A program made the translations under genes and the position numbers. From NCBI RefSeq assembly GCF_005222805.1, contig NZ_STGC01000002.1, forward strand, positions 819,836-883,835: a DNA stretch of 64,000 nucleotides, in the 5' to 3' direction. Positions 9,140 to 17,429 of the stretch are shown here, piece by piece. The notes under the pieces were generated by a model, which was not told the DNA's origin, did no database searches, and saw only the letters and a program-made list of their open reading frames with translations. Source of the stretch: Devosia sp. FKR38. Its GTDB lineage: Bacteria; Pseudomonadota; Alphaproteobacteria; Rhizobiales; Devosiaceae. Every line of letters begins with the position of its first letter. Position 1 is the first letter of the stretch.

Positions 9140-9386
9140 CCAGATCTCTTGGTTTGTGAGGCTGTGCCGGGTCAGCATAGTCGGATCGGATTACCTCACA
9201 ATGCGGAATTAAGTCACTTCGTACGTCAAATCGTTTGGATAGTGTATAATCTGATCCAGTTGACACGCAATATGTCATCTGCAACGCTATAACCGCTGCG
9301 CATACCCAGGAGAGGCAAAAGCCCCCGTATGCCGCTGCATAGGGACCTGCCGCGATCAGACGCTGGCAGGGTGACAGGAGGACTAG
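9140..9386. promoter_or_regulatory. Divergent promoter/operator region of the sugar-acid locus
   Basis: The 247-bp gap between the GntR gene and the sugar ABC operon must hold both promoters. Visible elements are TATAAT at 9245-9250, TTGACA at 9260-9265 and TATAAC at 9288-9293; the spacing of the last two (22 nt) is too long for a normal sigma-70 promoter. An inverted repeat TGACA-N7-TGTCA (9261-9277) overlaps the TTGACA and is a possible regulator site. A strong Shine-Dalgarno (AGGAGG) precedes the binding-protein ATG. Exact promoter assignments are uncertain. Confidence 0.4.
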
Positions 9387-10868
9387 ATGAGGAATTACCC
9401 ATTGGGCCGTGCGCTTGCGCGCGGCGCAGTCGTCTCTGCGCTTGCGGTGTCGATGCTGAACACCTCGGTGCACGCTCAAAGCGTCGATCTCAGCAAGTGG
9501 TCGCCCGAATATGTGCGATCAATCGCTGGCACCGAGGAATATGACACCGCCAAGGAATGCGGCGCGGTGACGCCGCTCGACTACAAAGGCAAGCTGACGT
9601 TCTGGTATCAGGGCGTGTTCGAGGGCGACCCCGATCTGCTGCGCCAGTACTACAAAGAATTTTTCGAGGCGTTCCGCGCCACCTATCCCAATATCGACCT
9701 GCAGGAACAGGCGCTGACCTATAACGACCTGCTGGACAAGTTCCGCACGGCCCTGCTTGGCAATGCCGGGCCGATGGTGGTGCGCCTGCAGATCCTGGGC
9801 GGCGTGGAATTCGCCTCCAAGGGCTATCTGCAGGAGCTGAGCCCCGAGGATGTGGGCTGGAAGAGCGAGGATTTCTGGCCGGGTGCGATGAAGTCCGTGA
9901 TGTGGGAGGGCAAGGCCTATGGCATCCCGACCAATAACGAGACCATGGCCCTGATCTGGAACGCCGATATCTTCGAACGTGCCGGCCTCGACCCCGAAAC
10001 GCCGCCCGCCACCTGGGATGACGTGGTCGCCTATTCCAAGCAGATCCACGATAAGCTGGGCGTGTCTGGCTATGGTCTGGTGGCCCGCAAGAATGCCGGC
10101 AATACGCCTTATCGCTTCATGCCCCAGCTCTGGGCCTATGGCGGCGGTGTGTTTGACGAGGCCGATCCGAGCCCGACCTATGGCGAAGTCCGACTCGACA
10201 GCGATGCCAGCAAGGCGGCGCTGCAGGCGTCCTATGACATGTACGTCCGCGACCAGTCGGTTCCGGTTTCGGCCCTGACCAATCAGCAGGCCGACAACCA
10301 GCCACTGTTCCTGGCCGGTCAGCTGGGCATGATGATCAGCCATCCGTCCGACTACAATGTGATGCTGGACCTCCAGGCCAAGGCGACCGGTTCGGACAAG
10401 GAAAAGGCCCAGACCGTTATCGACAACATGCGGTATGGCCTGATCCCCACCGGCCCGGACGGCAAGCGCGCCGTGGTGTTCGGCGGCTCCAACATCCACA
10501 TCCTCAACCCCGAATATGTCGAGGGTGGCGAAGTGGACGAGGCAGCGGCCAAGGCCATGGTCTGCTTCTGGACCAGCCCGGAATGGTCGCTGAAGATGGC
10601 CTATGCCGGCTCCAACCCCGGCAATCTCAACGGCTTCAAGACCAAGTGGATGAAGGAGCGCCTCGAGACCATCAAGTTCCTCGATGTCACCACGTCCATG
10701 CTGCCCTACGGCATTCCGTTCCCCACCCTGCCCGAAACGCCCGAGATCATGAACATCATCATCCCGGACATGCTGCAGAATGTGCTGACCGGCGCGATGA
10801 CCGTCGATGAGGCGGCTGCCGATGCCGCCCAGAAGGTCAGGGACATCACCGAAGGTGGCGGGCTCTAG
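9387..10868 (+). CDS. Extracellular solute-binding protein of a sugar-type ABC transporter
   Basis: A 493-residue periplasmic binding protein of the family-1 (maltose/sn-glycerol-phosphate-like) type. It has a Sec signal peptide (charged N-terminus, hydrophobic core, cleavage probably after NTSVHA), then KLTFWYQG as the first domain strand, YGIPTNNETMALIWNADIFE and the tryptophan-rich hinge region PATWDDVVAYSKQ. A strong ribosome binding site (GACAGGAGGACTAG) precedes the ATG. It is first in an operon with two permeases and an ATPase, then an enolase-superfamily enzyme, so its ligand is probably the sugar acid or glycoside processed by these enzymes. Somewhat longer than the usual 420-440 residues. 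Confidence 0.92.
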   Translation: MRNYPLGRALARGAVVSALAVSMLNTSVHAQSVDLSKWSPEYVRSIAGTEEYDTAKECGAVTPLDYKGKLTFWYQGVFEGDPDLLRQYYKEFFEAFRATYPNIDLQEQALTYNDLLDKFRTALLGNAGPMVVRLQILGGVEFASKGYLQELSPEDVGWKSEDFWPGAMKSVMWEGKAYGIPTNNETMALIWNADIFERAGLDPETPPATWDDVVAYSKQIHDKLGVSGYGLVARKNAGNTPYRFMPQLWAYGGGVFDEADPSPTYGEVRLDSDASKAALQASYDMYVRDQSVPVSALTNQQADNQPLFLAGQLGMMISHPSDYNVMLDLQAKATGSDKEKAQTVIDNMRYGLIPTGPDGKRAVVFGGSNIHILNPEYVEGGEVDEAAAKAMVCFWTSPEWSLKMAYAGSNPGNLNGFKTKWMKERLETIKFLDVTTSMLPYGIPFPTLPETPEIMNIIIPDMLQNVLTGAMTVDEAAADAAQKVRDITEGGGL

Positions 10869-10940
10869 CCCCCTCTATGCCAATGACCGGCGGCGCCCTG
10901 GCGCTGCCGGTCTCTCTCCCCTGCCACGAGGAGCAAGTCA

Positions 10941-11900
10941 TTGACCATTCTGGAAGGCCCCGCCGGCGCGCCCCGCAAACCGGTCATCAGGCAGCCTGGC
11001 CTGCTGAGCCAGATGTGGACCGCCCGCGCCGACTATCTCTACGTGCTGCCCGCCATCGTGGTGATGCTCATCGTCATCGCCTATCCGGTCTATTACACGA
11101 TCGATCTGTCGTTCTTCAAAACACCGCCCGGCCTGCAGCTGCGCGACAAGATCTTCGTCGGCACCGAAAACTACACAGCAATCCTCTCCAGCGAGGTGTT
11201 CTGGAAGGTGACGCTCAATACGGTGATCTGGACTGTCGCATCTACGCTCATCGCCTTTGTGCTGGGCTATGCTTCTGCCCTGGCGCTGCACCGCGATTTC
11301 GCCGGCCGCGCCGTGCTGCGCGCCATCCTGATCATTCCCTGGGTCATCAGCGCCGTTGCCGCCTCCTATATCTGGAAGTGGATGTACCATTCTGACTTTG
11401 GCATTATCGGCGCCGTCATGGTGCAGCTGGGCCTTGTCGACCGGCAGCCCAATTTCATCGACAATGTGCACACGGTCCTGCCGTCGCTGATCGTGGTCAA
11501 TATCTGGCGCGAGTTTCCCTTTGCCATGATCATGATCATGGCCGGGCTGCAGACCGTGCCCGAGCAATTGCTGCGGGCCGCCAGGGTCGATGGCGCATCG
11601 GCCTGGCAGCGGTTCTGGCACGTGACCTTCCCCTATCTCAGCGGGGTCTCGACCGTCACCATTCTCCTGTTGGCTGTGGCCAATTTCAATTCCTTCATCG
11701 TGCCCTGGATCACGACGAGCGGCGGGCCATCCAATGCCTCCCATATCTGGATTACCCACATTTACGAGCTGGCCTTCGGGCGGCAGCGCTGGGGCGTGGC
11801 GGCGGCCTATTCGGTGCTGTTGTTCATCATCGTGATGTCGCTGGGCTACTTCTATGTGCGCGCCCTGAGCAGCAATGAGCGGAAGGAGGACAGCCCGTGA
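10941..11900 (+). CDS. Sugar ABC transporter permease (MalF/UgpA type)
   Basis: A 319-residue inner-membrane protein with six predicted hydrophobic helices and the EAA loop EQLLRAARVDGASAWQRFWHV that contacts the ATPase. A TTG start at 10941 is chosen because GAGGAG lies 8 nt upstream; no ATG occurs until residue 25. N-terminal helix YLYVLPAIVVMLIVIAYPVY and the SFFKTPPG loop are typical of MalF/UgpA permeases. The stop overlaps the start of the second permease (GTGA), so the pair is translated together. Confidence 0.92.
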   Translation: MTILEGPAGAPRKPVIRQPGLLSQMWTARADYLYVLPAIVVMLIVIAYPVYYTIDLSFFKTPPGLQLRDKIFVGTENYTAILSSEVFWKVTLNTVIWTVASTLIAFVLGYASALALHRDFAGRAVLRAILIIPWVISAVAASYIWKWMYHSDFGIIGAVMVQLGLVDRQPNFIDNVHTVLPSLIVVNIWREFPFAMIMIMAGLQTVPEQLLRAARVDGASAWQRFWHVTFPYLSGVSTVTILLLAVANFNSFIVPWITTSGGPSNASHIWITHIYELAFGRQRWGVAAAYSVLLFIIVMSLGYFYVRALSSNERKEDSP

Positions 11901-12778
11901 CCTCGACAGCACAGACTAGCGCGCCGCGTGGCGCCAGGCGCATAGACGGCTGGCGCTGGGCCGGGCGCATCTTCCTTGCCTTCATGCTGCTCTATACGGC
12001 CCTGCCGATGGTGTGGATGCTGCTGACCTCGATCAAGTCCGGCTTTGCCGCCATGCAGTTTCCGCCGCAATGGTGGCCATCCGAGCCGACGCTGGCGAGC
12101 TACCAGAAGCTGCTCGATCCGCAGAACAGCGTGGGGCAGGATTTCCTGCGCTTCTTCTGGAACAGTCTTTTCGTTTCGACCGTCACCACCATCCTGGCGG
12201 TCGCTGTGGCGGTGCCGGCGGCCTATGCCTTCTCGCGCTTCCGCTTTCCGGGCCGCAAGTTCCTGTTCTTTGCCGTGCTGCTGCGCAACATGTTTCCGGC
12301 GGTGATTTTTCTGGTTCCGCTGTTCATCCTGATGCGCTGGCTGGGCCTGGTGAATACGCATGGATCGCTGATCCTGACCTATCTCACCTTCGGCCTGCCG
12401 CTGGCCATCTGGCTGCTCAAGGGGTTCTACGACAATATCCCCTTCCAGCTCGAACAGGCGGCGCGCATCGATGGTGCCACCCGCTTCCAGGCCTTCCTCT
12501 ACATCGTCATGCCGCTATCGGTGCCCGGGATCATTGCCACGGCCATCTACTCGTTCATCGGGGCGTGGAACGAATATATCTACGCCGCCACCTTCCTCAC
12601 CAAGAACGAGCAGCTCACCCTGCCGGTCGGCATCCAGCGGTTCTTTTCCGAGAACACCACGGATTTCCCCGGCCTGATGGCGGCCAGCTTCATGATGAGC
12701 GTGCCGGTCGTGGTGCTCTTCCTCCTCCTCCAGAAATACTTCGTGCGTGCGCTGACCGAAGGCGCCGTCAAACACTAG
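11897..12778 (+). CDS. Sugar ABC transporter permease (MalG/UgpE type)
   Basis: A 293-residue permease with six membrane helices and an EAA motif (LEQAARIDGATRFQAFLYIVMP). The GTG start overlaps the upstream stop by 4 bp. The conserved AYAFSRFRFPGRK segment and TFLTKNEQLTLPVGIQRF tail are typical of MalG/UgpE-like partners. It forms the heterodimeric channel with the preceding gene; the ATPase gene begins 11 bp after its stop. Confidence 0.92.
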   Translation: MTSTAQTSAPRGARRIDGWRWAGRIFLAFMLLYTALPMVWMLLTSIKSGFAAMQFPPQWWPSEPTLASYQKLLDPQNSVGQDFLRFFWNSLFVSTVTTILAVAVAVPAAYAFSRFRFPGRKFLFFAVLLRNMFPAVIFLVPLFILMRWLGLVNTHGSLILTYLTFGLPLAIWLLKGFYDNIPFQLEQAARIDGATRFQAFLYIVMPLSVPGIIATAIYSFIGAWNEYIYAATFLTKNEQLTLPVGIQRFFSENTTDFPGLMAASFMMSVPVVVLFLLLQKYFVRALTEGAVKH

Positions 12779-12789
12779 AAGGTTCTCCA

Positions 12790-13887
12790 ATGGCCCAGGT
12801 GGTTCTCAAGGATCTCGTCAAGACCTATGGCTCGATCTATGCCGCAAAGGACGTCTCGCTGACGGTCAATGACGGCGAGTTTGTCGCCCTGGTCGGGCCG
12901 TCCGGTTGCGGCAAGACGACGACGCTTAACCTCGTGGCCGGGCTGATCCCGATCACCTCGGGGGACATTGTCATCGGGGACCGTGTGGTCAACGACCTCG
13001 ACCCCAAGGACCGGGACATCGCCATGGTGTTCCAGAACTATGCGCTCTATCCGCAGAAGACGGTGTTTCAGAACCTCGCCTTCCCCTTGCAGATGCGCAA
13101 GCTGGGCAAGGCAGAAGTCGAGAGCAAGGTGCAGGCGGCCGCCAAGGTGCTCGACATCACCCATCTGCTCGAGCGCAAGCCGCGTGAGCTCTCCGGCGGC
13201 CAGCAGCAGCGTGTGGCGCTGGGCCGCGCCCTGGTGCGCGATCCGGCGGTGTTCCTGATGGATGAGCCACTTTCCAATCTGGATGCCAAGCTGCGCGTGC
13301 AGATGCGCAGCGAGATCAAGCGCTTCCATCAGGATCTGCATGCGACCATCATCTATGTCACGCATGATCAGCTCGAAGCCGTCACCATGGCCGACAAGAT
13401 GGCGGTGATGAATGGCGGGCTGCTGCAGCAATATGATACGCCGGCCAATGTCTTCGCCAATCCGGTCAATATGTTCGTGGCCAGCTTCATCGGCAGCCCG
13501 GCCATGAGCCTGGTGCCGCTCGAAGCCTCTTCGGCCGATGGTCGTCCGGTGCTGAGCAGTGCCGAGGGCTGGACCCTGCCGCTGTCGGATGCCAATGCGC
13601 GCAAGGTCGCCACGGCCACCTCGCGCAAGGTGGTTCTGGGGGCACGGCACTCCACCATCCGCCTGCACAAGGATCCGGTGCCCGGTGCCGTGCCGGCCCG
13701 CGTTTATACCGTCGAGCCCACGGGCGACATCACCTTTGTGCAGGCCTTCCTTGCCGGCGCCATCGTCAATATCAGCCTGCCCCCCACGGCGCGGGTCGCG
13801 CCCGATGACAAGGTCTGGCTGGAGTTCGACCAGGAGCGCATCCACCTGTTCGATGGCGAAACCGAAATGGCGCTGCGCGCCAGCTGA
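12790..13887 (+). CDS. Sugar ABC transporter ATP-binding protein (UgpC/MsmK type)
   Basis: A 365-residue ATPase powering the adjacent permeases. It has Walker A GPSGCGKTT, a Q-loop in MVFQNYALYPQ, signature LSGGQQQR, Walker B VFLMDEPLSNLDAK and the H-loop THDQ. The C-terminal third is a TOBE/OB-fold regulatory domain (about residues 240-365), typical for this subfamily. The ATG at 12790 gives the canonical start MAQVVLKDLVKTYG; the reading frame is open far upstream but that part overlaps the permease. Cytoplasmic face of the membrane. Next gene starts 20 bp downstream. Confidence 0.94.
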   Translation: MAQVVLKDLVKTYGSIYAAKDVSLTVNDGEFVALVGPSGCGKTTTLNLVAGLIPITSGDIVIGDRVVNDLDPKDRDIAMVFQNYALYPQKTVFQNLAFPLQMRKLGKAEVESKVQAAAKVLDITHLLERKPRELSGGQQQRVALGRALVRDPAVFLMDEPLSNLDAKLRVQMRSEIKRFHQDLHATIIYVTHDQLEAVTMADKMAVMNGGLLQQYDTPANVFANPVNMFVASFIGSPAMSLVPLEASSADGRPVLSSAEGWTLPLSDANARKVATATSRKVVLGARHSTIRLHKDPVPGAVPARVYTVEPTGDITFVQAFLAGAIVNISLPPTARVAPDDKVWLEFDQERIHLFDGETEMALRAS

Positions 13888-13907
13888 CAGACTGTTCGAG
13901 GCCCTCC

Positions 13908-15068
13908 ATGCCGCCCAAACTCAAGATTTCCGACATCAAGTCCTTCCCGGCGCGGGTCGGTATTCGCAACCAGTTCCTGGTCAAGGTGGAGACTGACCAG
14001 GGGGTTTTTGGCTGGGGCGAAAGCGGGCTGACCGGGCGCGAAAAGGCGGTGGCCGGCGCCATCGAGCACTATCGCGAATTCCTGATCGGCCAGGATGCCA
14101 TGCAGATCGGCCGCATCTGGCAGGAGATGTATCGCAGCCAGTATTTCGAGGGCGGCCGGGTGCTGCAGGCGGCGATCTCGGCGATCGACATTGCCCTGCA
14201 TGATATCAAGGGCAAGGCGCTGGGCGTGCCGGTCTATGAGCTGCTGGGTGGCAAGCAGCGCCATGCCATTCCCACCTTTGCCTCGACCGGCGACTCGGCC
14301 GGAGAAGGCGCCATCGAGCGCGCGCAGGAGCTGATGGAAGCCGGCTTTGATGCCATCCGCTTCTTTCCCATCGGGCAGGACAGCCGCGACATATTCGAGC
14401 CGCGCCAGTCGATTGCGGCGACGGCCAATCTGCTGAACCGGGCGCGCCAGGCGCTGGGCAGTGCGGTGGTGCTGGGGATCGACTATCACCACCGCCTGTC
14501 GGTGGCCGAGGCCGCCAGCTTCTGCGCCCGGCTCGATCGCGGCGTGCTGGATTTCCTTGAGGAGCCGATCCGCGACGAGACGCCCGAGGCCTATGAATCG
14601 CTGCGCAGCATGACCGACATTCCCTTCGCCATCGGCGAGGAATTTGCCAGCAAGTGGCAGTTCCTGCCCTATATCGAGCGGGGCATCCATCAGTTCAACC
14701 GGCTTGATGTCTGCAATGTCGGCGGGCTCACCGAGGCCATGAAAGTGGCCGGCTGGAGCGAGGCGCATTATGTCGATCTGATGCCGCACAATCCGCTCGG
14801 CCCGGTCTGCACCGCCGCGACGGTGCATTTTGCCGCCGCCGTGCCCAATTTCGCCTGGCTCGAGACGCGGGTGCCCGAGCGGGCGCTGGGCTTTGACAAT
14901 AGCGAGTTCTTTCCGGTGCAGCCCCGCATGGTGGGTGCGGTCTATCCGGTCAGCGATGCGCCCGGATTGGGCGTTGAGGTCAATGAGGCGCTGCTCAATC
15001 GGGAGAGCTTCGCCTTCTGGGAAGCGCCCCATCTGCGCCGCAACGATGGTTCGGTCACCAATTGGTAG
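13908..15068 (+). CDS. Mandelate racemase/galactonate dehydratase-like family protein 4
   Basis: A 386-residue enolase-superfamily enzyme with Asp192 and His194 in GIDYHHR, EEP at 218-220, Glu244 in IGEEF and catalytic His294 in MPHNPLGPV. The DxH pair on one strand and the second His on another match the galactonate-dehydratase-like arrangement, so it probably dehydrates an aldonic or uronic-type acid to a 2-keto-3-deoxy acid. It directly follows the transporter ATPase gene and precedes the RraA-like gene, and is co-transcribed with the importer. Substrate not determinable. Fourth enolase-superfamily member of the locus. Confidence 0.9.
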   Translation: MPPKLKISDIKSFPARVGIRNQFLVKVETDQGVFGWGESGLTGREKAVAGAIEHYREFLIGQDAMQIGRIWQEMYRSQYFEGGRVLQAAISAIDIALHDIKGKALGVPVYELLGGKQRHAIPTFASTGDSAGEGAIERAQELMEAGFDAIRFFPIGQDSRDIFEPRQSIAATANLLNRARQALGSAVVLGIDYHHRLSVAEAASFCARLDRGVLDFLEEPIRDETPEAYESLRSMTDIPFAIGEEFASKWQFLPYIERGIHQFNRLDVCNVGGLTEAMKVAGWSEAHYVDLMPHNPLGPVCTAATVHFAAAVPNFAWLETRVPERALGFDNSEFFPVQPRMVGAVYPVSDAPGLGVEVNEALLNRESFAFWEAPHLRRNDGSVTNW

Positions 15069-15096
15069 GCGCCGGGCCGCAAGGGAGAAGACTGCC

Positions 15097-15843
15097 ATGA
15101 TCAAGACGGCCGACATCGTGCGCCCGCCGCAGCACCTGATCGAGGGCCTGCGCCATTTGGGTGCCGCCACCATTGCGGGAACGCTGGGCCATATGGGTTT
15201 CCGCAATCCGCATATGACCGGCATCCTGCCGCAGACGCATGGCAAGTCGATCTGCGGGCCGGCGCTGACCCTGCAATGCCTGCCGCAGCGGCCGGATATT
15301 TTCAACGAAGGCGAATATGCCGACCCCGAAACCCAGCTGCATCGCCATGTGCTCTATCATGTGCAGGCAGGCGACGTGGTGGTGGTCGATGCGCGTGGCG
15401 ACATGCGCTCGGGCATTTTCGGGGACATGATGAGCACCTATTTCAAGGGGCGCGGCGGCGCCGGCATCATCATCGATGGCGTCATGCGCGATCGGCCCAA
15501 TGTCGAAAAGCTCGATCTGGCGCTGTGGCTCAAGGGCTGGTCGCCCAATTACCATGTGCAGACCGACATCTTTCCCAATGCCGTCAATGTACCGATCGCC
15601 TGTGGCGGCGTTACGGTGATGCCCGGCGATATCATCGTGGCCGATGACGATGGCGCGGTGGTGGTGCCGGTCTCCATGGCCGCGCAGGTCATCGAAGACG
15701 GGCAAAAGCATGCCGAGTGGGAAGAGTTCTCGCGCCTCAAGCTGATGGCCGGCGAGCCGCTGCAGCGCTATTACCCGCTCCATCCCGATGCGCAGGGCGA
15801 ATACGAGGCCTGGCGCAAGCTCAACCCGATCAAGCGCAGTTGA
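15097..15843 (+). CDS. RraA-like / HMG-aldolase family protein
   Basis: A 248-residue protein of the RraA/HMG-CHA aldolase fold. The family motif IIDGVMRDRPNVEKL carries the Arg-Asp pair used for substrate and metal binding in the class II pyruvate aldolases of this family, and GDVVVVDARGDMRSGIFG is the family glycine-rich region. The ATG at 15097 has AAGGGAGAAG upstream; upstream codons in the frame overlap the previous gene. Some homologues cleave 4-hydroxy-2-oxo acids to pyruvate; others only bind RNase E or have no known reaction. In this operon an aldolase acting on the keto-deoxy acid from the dehydratases is a sensible inference. Confidence 0.82.
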   Translation: MIKTADIVRPPQHLIEGLRHLGAATIAGTLGHMGFRNPHMTGILPQTHGKSICGPALTLQCLPQRPDIFNEGEYADPETQLHRHVLYHVQAGDVVVVDARGDMRSGIFGDMMSTYFKGRGGAGIIIDGVMRDRPNVEKLDLALWLKGWSPNYHVQTDIFPNAVNVPIACGGVTVMPGDIIVADDDGAVVVPVSMAAQVIEDGQKHAEWEEFSRLKLMAGEPLQRYYPLHPDAQGEYEAWRKLNPIKRS

Positions 15844-15876
15844 GCAGGCTGGCGTCGCTTCGGTGAAGCATGCAAA

Positions 15877-15902
15877 AGGCCCCGCAGTGCGGGGCCTCTT
15901 CT
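15877..15902 (+). terminator. Rho-independent-type terminator after the sugar-acid operon
   Basis: Perfect 9-bp stem AGGCCCCGC / GCGGGGCCT with a 3-nt loop, followed by CTTCTT and preceded by AAAA. It lies between convergent genes, ending the plus-strand transporter operon; the A-run means it may also work, less well, for the minus-strand cytochrome operon. Confidence 0.75.
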
Positions 15903-15931
15903 TGATCCGTGCAGCGTGGTTAGACTGACCA

Positions 15932-16384
15932 TCAGGGCCAGGGATAGTCGGCGACAGTCAGGCCGGATTTGGCCAGCTTGTCGGCAACGACGCGGCGGTA
16001 ATTGACGACATTGCCGATATTGGTCGCCTTGAGCACAGCCACTTCGGGGCCGGTGAAGCGCACGAAGTCCTTGGGCAGCGAGTCGCCGGCCCATTTGTCC
16101 ATGATGTAGTTGAGCACCTCGGCGGTCTCATTGTCGGTGAGGCTCGATCCGATGACACCGGGCACATGCAGCAGATAGGCGCGCCCTTCGGGCAGGCCGG
16201 CAAAGACGCCCACCTTGCCGACGAAATCGGGAATGCCCTGTCCCGGCAGGCCGGTGCCGTCCGCCAGGTGACACCCGATGCATTTGAGCACGAAATTGGT
16301 CTTGGCCTGGCGCTCGGCGGCCTGGGCCGACCCCATCAGCAGCACGGGCAGCAGGACCAGCAGCGGCAGGCGACGCATTGTCAT
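15932..16384 (-). CDS. Periplasmic monohaem c-type cytochrome, distal
   Basis: A 150-residue protein with a signal peptide (MRRLPLLVLLPVLLMGSAQA) and one CIGCH haem-binding motif about 15 residues into the mature chain, followed by ADGTGLPGQGIPDFVGKVG. It is the last gene of the amine dehydrogenase operon, and its ATG overlaps the stop of the preceding cytochrome gene (ATGACA). Likely role: electron carrier from the quinoprotein dehydrogenase or the first cytochrome towards the respiratory chain. Only one haem motif, so it is not MauG. Confidence 0.85.
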   Translation of the reverse strand: MTMRRLPLLVLLPVLLMGSAQAAERQAKTNFVLKCIGCHLADGTGLPGQGIPDFVGKVGVFAGLPEGRAYLLHVPGVIGSSLTDNETAEVLNYIMDKWAGDSLPKDFVRFTGPEVAVLKATNIGNVVNYRRVVADKLAKSGLTVADYPWP

Positions 16385-16830
16385 GGCAGGGCCTCCTTGC
16401 GCATGGCGCGCGACTGGGTGTGCGGGGGCGGTGCTGCGCGTGTGGCGGCGATCAGCTCGGGCGTGGGACGGGCCTCAAGACCATTGAGATCGCCCAGCAC
16501 ATAGGCGGCCACCGCCTGCATCTCCTCGTCGGTCATCCAGTCCTGTGGCGGCATGGCCAGGCCGATATAGTCCTGGCCAAGGGCAGTGATCTTGCCGGTC
16601 AGCCCGCCCATCATGATGCCCACCAGGTATTGCGGAGCCTTTTCACCCAGCCCCGACCACAGCGCGGGGTCCACCAGCGGCGGCGCCAGGCCCGGCTCGC
16701 CGACGCCGCCCAACTGGTGGCAGCCACTGCAGGAATCGATGAAGAGCTGTTCACCGGCTTGTTCAGCGGAAACCGGCGCTGCAAGCAGCAGCGCCAATCC
16801 CAGATGTGTCAGACAAAGCGTCAGCCTCAT
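16381..16830 (-). CDS. Periplasmic monohaem c-type cytochrome, proximal
   Basis: A 149-residue class I-type cytochrome c. The signal peptide (cleavage near AAPVSA) is followed by a single CSGCH motif, then GVGEPGLAPPLVDP and a possible axial methionine in GLAMPPQDWMTDEEMQAVAAYV. It overlaps the end of the small-subunit gene by 4 bp and the next cytochrome by 4 bp. In the characterised Alcaligenes faecalis aau cluster, a small monohaem cytochrome gene also follows aauA; that precedent suggests this protein accepts electrons from the TTQ enzyme. Confidence 0.87.
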   Translation of the reverse strand: MRLTLCLTHLGLALLLAAPVSAEQAGEQLFIDSCSGCHQLGGVGEPGLAPPLVDPALWSGLGEKAPQYLVGIMMGGLTGKITALGQDYIGLAMPPQDWMTDEEMQAVAAYVLGDLNGLEARPTPELIAATRAAPPPHTQSRAMRKEALP

Positions 16831-17366
16831 TCTGCCAGCCCGACCACGATGGCCACTGTGCAGTGAATGCCCTTGTCTTCATTGGCCAGGCACCAGCTCG
16901 ATTCGCTGGCCAGGCCATAGCGGTAGCCGGGACGGTCGCCTTCCTGGCGCGAACAACCGTCGCCGCAACCGCCGCCCTTGCCGCAGCAGTCGTTGTAGGA
17001 GACCAGGTAATCCTTGTCGTCATTGGGGTTGCGGCAGGTGCCGACCCAGGCGACCTTGGACGGTGTGGAGCCGGGCGGGCACTGCGTCACGCTGCCGCCA
17101 CACTGGCTGCACAGCGAGCCATGCAGCGAGCAATAGCGCCAGTATTCGCAATCCTCGGGCAGTTCGTCCGGTTCCCCCAGGCCGCGGGCAAAGGCCTGGC
17201 CGTTGGAATTGTCATAGGGCAGCATGGGCAGCACGGCGCCGCCGACCAGCGCCCAGCCGGCCTTCTGCAGGAAGCTGCGGCGGCCCGAGACATTGGCGAT
17301 GCGCCGCGCCCGGTTCTCCGCAGCGGTGTCCATCCATCCGAGAAATGAGTCGATCAATTTGGCCAT
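16827..17366 (-). CDS. aauA: Amine dehydrogenase small (TTQ) subunit, aromatic amine dehydrogenase type
   Basis: A 179-residue precursor of the small catalytic subunit carrying tryptophan tryptophylquinone, made from two tryptophans. A Tat-like export signal (GRRSFLQKAGWALVGG) spans about residues 28-45. Trp107 (KVAWVGTC) and Trp158 (SSWCLANE) are 51 residues apart, as in methylamine dehydrogenase (57 and 108). The catalytic-base Asp is kept at 126 (YNDCCGK), and the mature part has 12 cysteines, enough for six disulfides. CPPGSTPS, KDYLVSY, RPGY and WCLANE resemble the A. faecalis aromatic amine dehydrogenase more than the Paracoccus methylamine enzyme (from memory). Oddity: the residue aligned with MADH Asp32 is His82. 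Periplasmic; oxidises primary amines to aldehydes. Confidence 0.93.
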   Translation of the reverse strand: MAKLIDSFLGWMDTAAENRARRIANVSGRRSFLQKAGWALVGGAVLPMLPYDNSNGQAFARGLGEPDELPEDCEYWRYCSLHGSLCSQCGGSVTQCPPGSTPSKVAWVGTCRNPNDDKDYLVSYNDCCGKGGGCGDGCSRQEGDRPGYRYGLASESSWCLANEDKGIHCTVAIVVGLAE

Positions 17367-17429
17367 CTGGCCCTCCGATACTGTGGGGTGAGAGGCGGGC
17401 AGGGTTGGCGCCGCCCGCAGGGGAACGGG

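Noticed and set aside
9260..9293. Promoter made of TTGACA (9260) and TATAAC (9288) for the sugar operon
   Set aside because: The 22-nt spacer is outside the usual 16-19 nt; kept only as an uncertain element of the divergent region.
12013..12789. Extended N-terminus for the sugar ABC ATPase
   Set aside because: The extra 259 codons overlap the permease gene in another frame and precede the canonical MAQVVLKDL start at 12790.
13704..15305. 533-codon minus-strand open frame opposite the sugar ABC ATPase and fourth enolase-superfamily gene
   Set aside because: Lies wholly antisense to two genes with intact catalytic motifs; no start signal or family pattern.
15932..16830. One of the two cytochromes being MauG
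   Set aside because: Each has a single CxxCH motif and about 150 residues, whereas MauG is a larger di-haem protein.
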